Source: Rattus norvegicus | Taxonomy: Eukaryota; Chordata; Mammalia; Rodentia; Muridae | Reading direction: 5' to 3' | NCBI RefSeq assembly: GCF_036323735.1 | Contig: NC_086034.1 | Span: forward strand, 67,184,439-67,248,438 | DNA: 64,000 nucleotides | Shown: positions 56,481 to 64,000 of the stretch, piece after piece | How positions within the stretch are numbered: the first letter of the stretch is position 1 | Layout: every line of letters begins with the position of its first letter | Translations under genes and position numbers: made by a program | The notes under the pieces: model-generated | Databases searched by the model: none | What the model was told of the DNA's origin: nothing | Seen by the model: only the letters and a program-made list of their open reading frames with translations

Positions 56481-56559
56481 GATATTATTTAAAATAATTT
56501 ATCCCTGGACACCTAAATCATTTGGGGGGTTTCAAAGTGGAATTAATATTTTTAACATC

Positions 56560-56665
56560 CCTCCCCCATATACTTCACATGATTCCTTACCCTGAGGAGG
56601 CTGAGAAAAGAAAATCACTCAGACTTCGAAGCCAACCTGGACACAGAATGAGACTAAAACTAAAA
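56560..56665 (+). mobile_element. Diverged B1-like SINE
   Basis: CCCTGAGGAGGCTGAGAAAA, GAAGCCAACCTGGACACAGA and ATGAGACTAAAACTAAAA follow B1 order. Confidence 0.55.
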
Positions 56666-56686
56666 GTAATAAGGGGAAAAATGTTT

Positions 56687-56734
56687 GGATGGATGGATGG
56701 ATGGATGGATGGATGGATGGATGGATGGATGGAT
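56687..56734 (+). repeat. (GGAT)n microsatellite, 12 units
   Basis: An uninterrupted tetranucleotide run just after the B1-like tail. Confidence 0.98.
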
Positions 56735-56739
56735 ACCCA

Positions 56740-57779
56740 GACAGATAGATGAAGATTTCCCAGGTGATAGTCTTGGGAAGATGAAGCTAAGACTCCGAAC
56801 TGACCATCAGTGTATGTTGGGTTCTTAGCTCCATTTCCCGTCTTCTCTGCTCTCACATTTCTCAGCCATAAATCTTGACTTTCCTCTCCACTTCCTTTCA
56901 TAACTCTCATCAGACATGTATGCTGTGAGGAAGATAATTCAGCTATGCCTACTTCCAGTCCAGACATCGGCAGTTTCTATTTCGGTAACCTTTCATCCAG
57001 AATCTTCCCTTGCCCATCAAAGTATCGGGGAAATTCTTGTTAGTCACAAAGTAACCGCTCTCCCTAGGCTCTTGGCCCCCCTGTTCCTATGTCTGAGAGT
57101 TCCCAGTCCACCAGATTTCCTATCTTTTCAATCTCCCATCTCTACTTACATTTACATTTTTCTTATCAGCATTTCATTCTGGGCAGACTCTTGCCAGATT
57201 CCAAATACTGAAGTTCCCTTGGAAAACAGTCCTAGCGTCCTGTTTTCCGGGATACCTCATTCAATCATATATCTTACAAAAGACCTACACAATGCTTCCC
57301 ATTTTTCCATGATGACATCCTTCCAGGGGGTCAAGTCTTTACTGTGTCTATACTTACTTTTTGGAGCCCTCTATGGCAGTAGACTCTGCTTATTGTTCTG
57401 GGTTTTTGTTTTGTTAGTTTTGGTTTTGGTTTAATTCTTTCTCTTGCATTCTTGCTGTGTTTTCCTTGAGGACTTTTTTTCTTCTAATCATTTAGTATTT
57501 CCTTTTCTTTCTCAACACATTTCCCTTTTTCAGTTAATTAAGTCCCAAGGCTCCTATTATTGTATTCATACTGATCACTCCCAAGCCATATGTGAATCCC
57601 AGAATTCCCCCTGACTTCTTGAAACTGTGTAGCTGGAGACCCCATACTGAACTAAAATGGATTTTACCTCCAGGTCTTCTAGAGCCACAAGCCACCTGAA
57701 AAAGCCAAGGTTCTGAAGCAGCCTCCTGAGTATACCTAGACCCACACCCCTGTGCTTTTATGCCTTTTTATCATACTAT
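56740..57779. other. Unique sequence
   Basis: An ATG-started frame of 172 codons lies at 56916-57434 on the plus strand. Its product is hydrophobic at the C-terminus, but I recognise no domain and regard it as chance. Confidence 0.4.
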
Positions 57780-57792
57780 AGACTGATTTCTT

Positions 57793-57852
57793 TCTTTTTA
57801 TTTTAGATATATTTCTTTATTTACATTTCAAATGTTATTCCCTTTCCCAGTT
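57793..57852 (-). mobile_element. Tiny 5'-truncated L1 3' end (about 60 bp)
   Basis: TTTACATTTCAAATGTTATT with CCCTTTCCCAG is a rodent L1 3' terminus in reverse complement after a T-rich tail. AGACTGATTTCTT (57780-57792) and AGACTGACTTCTT (57853-57865) form a 13-bp duplication with one mismatch. Confidence 0.8.
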
Positions 57853-57984
57853 AGACTGACTTCTTAATAGACCATCACGGCGGATACCTTTTATCTTTGA
57901 AACGTTGTTTCAGCCCCTTTAGTAGATTTCTGAAGTTTCAATTCAATATTCAGTAGAATGATTTTCATTTTTGTGGTAATTTGC

Positions 57985-58287
57985 GTATGCTTGTCCTAGA
58001 GAGTAGCCCTGTTAGGCAATGGATGTAGCCTTGGTGGAGGAAGTGTGTCATTGTTGGGATGGGCTTTAAGGTCCTCATCCTAGCTTCCTGGAAGCCACTC
58101 TTCTCCTCTTTTCCCTCAGGACAAGATGCAGAACTCTCCCCTTCTCCAGTACCATGTCTGTCGTGCTTTTCTCCATGAGGATAATGGACTGAACCTCTGA
58201 CCTGTAAGCTAGCCCCAGTTAAATGTTGTCCTTTGTAAGGGTTATCTTGGTTATGGTGTCTTTTTACAGCAATGAAAACCCTAAGAC
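57985..58287 (-). mobile_element. Rodent interspersed repeat, family unassigned
   Basis: AATGGACTGAACCTCTGACC, CAGTTAAATGTTGTCCTTTG and TTATGGTGTCTTTTTACAGC are the reverse complement of the family seen at 23035-23384. Confidence 0.65.
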
Positions 58288-58429
58288 ATTTTCCTATCTC
58301 TCCTCTCTCTTCCTTTAAATTTGAAGATATTCTTTTGGATTTTTTAATAGACATAGAGGGGGTAAATATCTGAAGGATACACATCAAAGAAAAATCTGAG
58401 GTGATGATACACAGGTCTCATCTAGATAA

Positions 58430-58430
<1 letters not shown>

Positions 58431-58471
<41 letters not shown>
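58431..58471 (+). repeat. (CA)n microsatellite
   Basis: A CA run with one early TA interruption. Confidence 0.97.
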
Positions 58472-58473
<2 letters not shown>

Positions 58474-58474
58474 A

Positions 58475-58920
58475 ATTTCATGGAGTAATGTCAATGTAAT
58501 ATAGATAATCAGATTGACTCCATCCCTCATCTCACTAAAGCATCCCTAGATAAGGTCACTAGAGCTCACCTATACACCTGCAGAGGAAGTAGATAATGAA
58601 GAGAGAGGTCTTGTTGGTAAGTAGGTTAGTGCTTGTCATGTGAAAAGAGCCATTAAGAGAAATCTCGATCTTTCCTCACTGCCTGTCTCAGAGATTAAAT
58701 AGAAAATAAAAATCTGTATTTTCCAAAACACAGTTTTGTATTCCTTGTGCAAATAGGTTTATTGAGAGACAATTCTTAAACTTGGAGAACTCATTTGCTT
58801 TGAGGACGTCTTATGTAAGTGAAGAAGTGATTGGAGCCTTTATCTCCAGAGGATACCCACAAGCTAATGATCATTAGTTTAGTTTTAGTTCAATGACTTA
58901 TTTTATGCAAGTCTTAGGCT
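58475..58920. other. Unique sequence
   Basis: No gene or clear repeat recognised. Confidence 0.4.
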
Positions 58921-58924
58921 TTTA

Positions 58925-59228
58925 TTGTTGTGAAGAGACATCATCGCCATGGCAACTCTTATAAAGAACAATATTGACTTGGGGCTGGCTTATACTTTCA
59001 GCGGCTTAGTTCATTATCATTATGTCAGGCATGCATGGCGCAGGAGAATCCTCCATTCTGATCCAAACAAAATGGCAACAAAATGCAACTGGATGGAGCT
59101 TGAACATAGAAGACTTCAAATCCCACCCCCACAGTGACACACTGTCTCCAATAAGACCACACCTGCTCCCCACAGACCAAGCATTCAAAACGAGTCTGTA
59201 GGGGCCATTTCTATTTAAGCCACCACAA
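58925..59228 (+). mobile_element. Rodent interspersed repeat, family unassigned
   Basis: TTGTTGTGAAGAGACATCAT, GGCAACTCTTATAAAGAACA, AATAAGACCACACCTGCTCC and TTCTATTTAAGCCACCAC follow the same order as 23035-23384. Confidence 0.68.
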
Positions 59229-59234
59229 TGTGTA

Positions 59235-59425
59235 TGATGTTTTATCTGTGTATCTGTCTGTGCATCAAGTACATGTCTGTGGAGACCAGAGGAAGATGTC
59301 AGACTTCCTAGAACTGGAGTCATAGATGATTGTGAACCTCCATGTGGATTCTGGGACTCAGATCTTGGTCCTCTCAAAGAACTTCCGGTGAGTGCTCTTA
59401 ACTACTGAGTCATCTCTCTAGTCCC
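59235..59425 (-). mobile_element. B3-type SINE
   Basis: GAAGATGTCAGACTTCCTAG, CTGGAGTCATAGATGATTGT and AACTACTGAGTCATCTCTCT are reverse-complement B3, head at the right end. Confidence 0.85.
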
Positions 59426-59642
59426 AAGATGATTTATTTTAGAACTAAGTTAAAAATTGGAACATACCTCCAATCAGGCCACCACAGTCTAGAGATAGCC
59501 TAACTTTCCAGGCTCATCTTTGACTTTGCCTCTCTTTGCTGCAAAAAGTCCAGTGAGTCTGAACTACTTCACATCCCTTGTTCCTTACCCACCATGCTTT
59601 GTTATGCTCATGGTTTGAAGTTCTCTCCCATCATAACCTACA

Positions 59643-59717
59643 CAATCTGCTTCATTAGAAAAAATGGGGGGGGAGCATATTAGACATTGGTTACCATTTT
59701 TGAAATAAAAAATATTT
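59643..59717 (+). repeat. Left copy of 75-bp direct repeat flanking a young L1
   Basis: It begins CAATCTGCTTCATTAG, contains an 8-G run, then AGCATATTAGACATTGG, and ends AAATAAAAAATATTT. The copy at 61409-61484 is identical except for nine Gs. It is far longer than the usual L1 duplication. Confidence 0.95.
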
Positions 59718-61408
59718 TTTTATTAACTTGAGTATTTCTTATATACATTTCAAGTGTTATTCCCTTTCCCGGTATCCGGGCAAACATCCCCCTCCCCCAT
59801 CCCCTTCCTTATGGGTGTTCCCCTCCCAACCCTCCCCCCATTGCCGCCCTCCCCCCACCAGTCTAGTTCACTGGGGGTTCAGTCTTAGCAGGACCCAGGG
59901 CTTCCCCTTCCACTGGTGCTCTTACTAGGATATTCATTGCTACCTATGGGGTCAGAGTCCAGGGTCAGTCCATGTATAGTATTTAGGTAGTGGCTTAGTC
60001 CCTGGAAGCTCTGATTGCTTGGCATTGTTGTACATATGGGGTCTCGAGTCCCTTCAAGCTCTCCCAGTTCTTTCTCTGATTCCTTCAACGGGGGTTCTAT
60101 TCTTAGTTCAGTGGTTTGCTGCTGGTATTCGCCTCTGTATTTGCTGTATTCTGGCTGTGTCTCTCAGGAGCGATCTACATCCGGCTCCTGTCGGTCTGCA
60201 CTTCTTTGCTTCATCCATCTTGTCTAATTGGGTGGCTGTATATGTATGGGCCACATGTGGGGCAGGCTCTGAATGGGTGTTCCTTCAGTCTCTGTTTTAA
60301 TCTTTGCTTCTCTCTTCCCTGCCAAGGGTATTCTTGTTCCCCTTTTAAAGAAGGAGTGAAGCATTCACGTTTTGATCATCCGTCTTGAGTTTCATTTGTT
60401 CTAGGCATCTAGGGTAATTCAAGCATTTGGGCTAATAGCCACTTATCAATGAGTGCATACCATGTATGTCTTTCTGTGATTGGGTTAGCTCACTCAGAAT
60501 GATGTTTTCCAGTTCCAACCATTTGCCTACGAATTTCATAAACTCGTTGTTTTTGATAGCTGAGTAATATTCCATTGTGTAGATGTACCACATTTTCTGT
60601 ATCCATTCCTCTGTTGAAGGGCATCTGGGTTCTTTCCAGCTTCTGGCTATTATAAATAAGGCTGCAATGAACATAGTGGAGCACGTGTCTTTTTTATATG
60701 TTGGGGCATCTTTTGGATATATGCCCAAGAGAGGTATAGCTGGATCCTCAGGCAGTTCAATGTCCAATTTTCTGAGGATCCTCCAGACTGATTTCCAGAA
60801 TGGTTGTACCAGTTTGCAATCCCACCAACAATGGAGGAGTGTTCCTCTTTCTCCACATCCTCGCCAGCATCTGCTGTCCCCTGAGTTTTTGATCTTAGCC
60901 ATTCTCACTGGTGTGAGGTGAAATCTCAGGGTTGTTTTGATTTGCATTTCCCTTATGACTAAAGATGTTGAACATTTCTTTAGGTGTTTCTCAGCCATTC
61001 GGCATTCCTCAGCTGTGAATTCTTTGTTTAGCTCTGAGCCCCATTTTTTAATAGGGTTATTTGTTTCCCTGCGGTCTAACTTCTTGAGTTCTTTGTATAT
61101 TTTGGATATAAGGCCTCTATCTGTTGTAGGATTGGTAAAGATCTTTTCCCAATCTGTTGGTTGCTGTTTTGTCCTAACCACAGTGTCCTTTGCCTTACAG
61201 AAGCTTTGCAGTTTTATGAGATCCCATTTGTCGATTCTTGATCTTAGAGCGTAAGCCATTGGTGTTTTGTTCAGGAAATTTTTTCCAGTGCCCATGTGTT
61301 CCAGATGCTTCCCTAGTTTTTCTTCTATTAGTTTGAGTGTATCTGGTTTGATGTGGAGGTCCTTGATCCACTTGGACTTAAGCTTTGTACAGGATGATAA
61401 GCATGGGT
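59718..61408 (-). mobile_element. 5'-truncated young L1 with long target-site duplication
   Basis: A short T-run tail at 59714-59720 is followed by the L1 3' end in reverse complement (CTTATATACATTTCAAGTGT), the 3' UTR with the C-rich block at 59785-59860, and the ORF2 C-terminus. The truncation point is near 61408, within sequence equal to ORF2 residue about 950. The 5' junction has ATCTGC microhomology with the target. It is slightly more diverged than the two full-length copies. Confidence 0.95.
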
Positions 61409-61454
61409 CAATCTGCTTCATTAGAAAAAATGGGGGGGGGAGCATATTAGACAT
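60432..61454 (-). pseudogene. Chimeric ORF2 C-terminal fragment (340 codons)
   Basis: The open frame keeps the last 325 or so residues of ORF2, including the CWRGCGERG cysteine motif and native stop, but lacks endonuclease and reverse transcriptase. Its first 14 residues (MSNMLPPPFFLMKQ) come from the duplicated target DNA and not from L1: the frame opens in the right-hand direct repeat and reads straight across the 5' junction. Differences from the full-length copies include QPFWKSVWRILRK and APTYKKDT. There is no sign of a promoter, so expression is not expected. Confidence 0.93.
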
Positions 61455-61484
61455 TGGTTACCATTTTTGAAATAAAAAATATTT
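61409..61484 (+). repeat. Right copy of 75-bp direct repeat
   Basis: Partner of 59643-59717; one extra G in the G-run. It ends ATATTT before AAGGAG, consistent with a TTT/AA endonuclease nick. Confidence 0.95.
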
Positions 61485-61489
61485 AAGGA

Positions 61490-61854
61490 GAATATTCACT
61501 GACAGAAACATGCCCCTTCTAAAATTGAAAAGGTCAGGGAACAAGTGTAGATTTCATTAAAGTGCCATAGCAAGGCTGTCAGGAGCATATCTGTTGCAGG
61601 ATGTGTGACTGAGCAAGTGCAGAGACATGACCTTGTAGATGCCCATAAATGAGGGAGGTTCAGCAGAGAAACTCAGGTCTTACTATTGCTTGGAATCTGT
61701 AGTTTTCCCTTCACAATTCCTTCATTTACATTGCTGCTTTTCAGCTCAGTGCAGAAGCACAGGTTCTGAGACATATTACTGTCTTATTAGAATTTTTATC
61801 TAAACAGAGACTTCACTTCCCATTATATTTTAAGCTTGGAGTCAAGTTGTTCCT
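61490..61854. other. Unique sequence
   Basis: No gene or clear repeat recognised. Confidence 0.4.
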
Positions 61855-61896
61855 CTGTGTGTGTGTGCGCGCGCGCGCGCGCGTGCGCGCGTGCGC
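61855..61896 (+). repeat. (TG)n-(CG)n alternating tract, Z-DNA prone
   Basis: TG units merge into about 9 CG units with interspersed GTGCG, giving roughly 42 bp of strictly alternating purine-pyrimidine. Confidence 0.96.
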
Positions 61897-61904
61897 TATG
61901 TGCT

Positions 61905-62275
61905 ACAGAAATACCTGTGTTGGCTATCTTATCTCTACTACTGAAATGGTCAAGAAGTTAAGAATTTATTTTGGCTCATGGTTTCAGAGGACTCCATCCA
62001 TCATGGCAGAGAGGGTATGTTGGAAGTACGGTTCACACTGGGAAAGCAAGAAAACAAAGGAAAAGGCCTGTCTCATGTCTCTATCTTCATTCTATTGAGA
62101 CCCCTACCTAGAGCATGGGAATCATCCACATTCAGGTCAGGTCTTCCCCACTGTGTTGTTAATCCTGTCTAGAAGCATTATGGCAGAAACATCTACAAGT
62201 GTGACTTAATAATCTCATAAGTACTTCCCAACTGAAGCAAGCTGATAATCTAATTAACCATCACAATTGCTTTTC
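61905..62275 (-). mobile_element. LTR-like old repeat, family unassigned
   Basis: TTTATTTTGGCTCATGGTTT and TCTAATTAACCATCACAATT are end landmarks of an old LTR-like mammalian repeat read in reverse. The middle is diverged. Confidence 0.4.
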
Positions 62276-62529
62276 CTACAAAATCCTAGTTACATACGTG
62301 AAGCTCAAGTACAGCGAACAGGAGATTGCCTGGTCACAGATGGCAATAAATAAGGCAAAGGGTGTTCACAGTTTAACCAGTTCTCGTATGTCTAAGTCTT
62401 AGTTACATCTTCAGCAACACCTGCAGGTTCTACCCTTTGGCATTCACTTAGTAGGAACAGATTGTCTGAGGTGGGTTTAACCAATTTCATCTTCTTTCTA
62501 TGGTCAACGTAAAGTTACATGCATAAACA

Positions 62530-63425
62530 TTTGTTTTTATTAACCTATATTAATTAAAAACAATGGCTTTCATGATAACATTTTGATACATGTATATAAC
62601 TTAACAATACTCGCCCTTCCTTTCTCTGTCTCATCCCCCCTCGCCTTTCTTTTTCCTCTTCATCAAAGGCTCCCTTTTACGTTCATTTCCTGTTTCCTAC
62701 TAAACCTGCATGTGATATTTGTCCTTCTAAGTGTGAATTACTTCAAGCTCCATGATTCTCTTACTACCTCCATGTCCCTGAGAGTAGCATGTCTTTCTCT
62801 TTATGGCTGACTGAAGTACCGTTGCATAGCTAGCATATTTCCTCTATCCGTTCATCTGTTGAGGAGACATTAGGCTGGTGCCACGACGTGACTATTGTGA
62901 AGAATGTTTTGATGGATCCACATGCACACACTAAGTTTTCACAGGTGTTCATACCATGTAACCCATGGTCCATGGAAAATGTATGCACTTCTGCTACTCT
63001 AGAAGGCTCCTCCCTATTCATGTTCTGTCTGAATTCCTTGCCTTCCTAGCCCAAACCAACCACTGTTTTTTTTTTTTAATTTCTATAGCCTTTGTTTACA
63101 AAGTGTAATATTACAGTGCTGTTCCCTGGCTTATTTTGTTTTGTACATAATTTTTGGCACTACTTTTGCATTTGTATAATCAGAAGATTTATTCTTTATT
63201 GAAGAATACTACTAGTCTACTGTGTGAATAGACCACACAATACCAATATAATCTCATGTTGACAGACATTGACAGTTTTCAGTTTTTGTTTTTGGAATGA
63301 ATGAAAATGTGATGCACATTTAGTATGAGCTTTTAAGGACACATGTGTTTTTATTTGTTGATTATAATTCATTAGAAGTGTCATGTCCAACACGTATAGT
63401 ACACGCAATTTCAATCCTAAAAATC
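62530..63425 (-). mobile_element. Ancient L1 remnant
   Basis: TCTTTATGGCTGACTGAAGT, ATCCGTTCATCTGTTGAGGA and ACATTAGGCTGGTGCCACGA follow the reverse-complement order of the L1 ORF2 C-terminus. Heavily decayed, with no useful open frame. Confidence 0.5.
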
Positions 63426-63429
63426 TAGT

Positions 63430-64000
63430 GGTAGTCAATCTATATTTCCTGGCATCATCTTTGAGAACATAAGTTTCTTTGCCTCATCTTCAACATTAGT
63501 AATTTTTACTAGTGGTGGACTTAAAGGTAGTAAGTGTGGTAGCCACTTGCAGCCTCTTACTACAGTTCAATCATGTTATATTTTTATGTCCATGGACTAT
63601 TTTTAAACTTTAAAAAAACAGTATGTATGAATTTTCATTTTAAATAGGTTCTCAATGTTTTGCTGATTTTAATATTTCTTAATATAAGCATTATATTACA
63701 CAATATGCAAATTCTCTGTGGTCTACATTTTAAGAAGATTCTTCTCCTTCATATTGCTTTGCTTCTAATTTTATCAACTTCTTTTGCTGAAAAAATATTT
63801 TAAACTCTGGCAAGCCAGGTTTGCAAGTCATTCATATATTATTTGTGTGGTTTACATTATCTACTTTGATACAGAGAAGACATTTTCTGGGTAGCAAAGA
63901 GCTTTATATTTTTAGCTTTGATATGTAGGCCTATAATACATCTTGAGTTTGCTTTTCTGAATACTTAGAAATACAGTTCACTCTTTCTTGTAAAAGTATC
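63430..64000. other. Unique AT-rich sequence
   Basis: No gene or clear repeat recognised up to the window edge. Confidence 0.4.

Noticed and set aside
56916..57434. 172-codon open frame on the plus strand
   Set aside because: Composition looks like chance (hydrophobic, no domain, no splice or promoter context), in non-repetitive DNA with no other gene evidence.

Overview
The window looks like non-coding rodent DNA, most likely rat (Rattus). I see no host protein-coding gene, no functional RNA gene and no CRISPR or bacterial feature. The inference of rat rests on two nearly identical young rat-type L1 retrotransposons, older Lx-type L1 sequence, B1, B2/B3 and B4/ID SINEs, URR1 DNA transposons, rodent MaLR LTRs and many CA/TG microsatellites. 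The only long open frames belong to L1.

Layout. Positions 1-682 are the 5' promoter region of a minus-strand L1 whose body lies left of the window. Positions 0.7-28.5 kb are mostly unique DNA carrying scattered old repeats: B1/B4/B3/B2 SINEs, two URR1 copies, MIR/L2, LTR-like elements, a short L1 3' end at 1267-1643 and a 36-nt U2 snRNA fragment at 2776-2811. Positions 28.6-30.9 kb hold an Lx-type L1 that was inverted on insertion (twin-priming structure).

Positions 31.3-48.6 kb form a young L1 cluster. A plus-strand full-length L1 (31291-38978) has intact ORF1 and ORF2, but its 3' UTR is split by a nested, inverted, 5'-truncated L1 (37051-38260). A minus-strand full-length L1 (41705-48630) has intact ORF2, but ORF1 is shifted by one extra base in a homopolymer. 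Both full-length copies have clear target-site duplications, both landed inside ancient L1 ORF2 remnants, and together they make a multi-kilobase inverted repeat around a 2.7-kb spacer.

Positions 48.6-59.6 kb return to largely unique DNA with microsatellites and older repeats. Positions 59.7-61.4 kb hold a third young L1, 5'-truncated, flanked by an unusually long direct repeat of about 75 bp. The right end is an LTR-like repeat, an ancient L1 remnant and unique sequence.

How the parts work together. Only L1 encodes proteins here. ORF1p (RNA-binding trimer) and ORF2p (endonuclease plus reverse transcriptase) together drive target-primed reverse transcription. The truncated L1s, the twin-primed Lx, the U2 fragment and the SINEs are products of that kind of machinery. 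I did not find a convincing previously undescribed system. The notable signals are structural: nested and inverted L1 arrangements, the 75-bp duplication, and conserved antisense open frames in the L1 5' UTR. Repeat family names come from recognition by eye and boundaries of old repeats are approximate.
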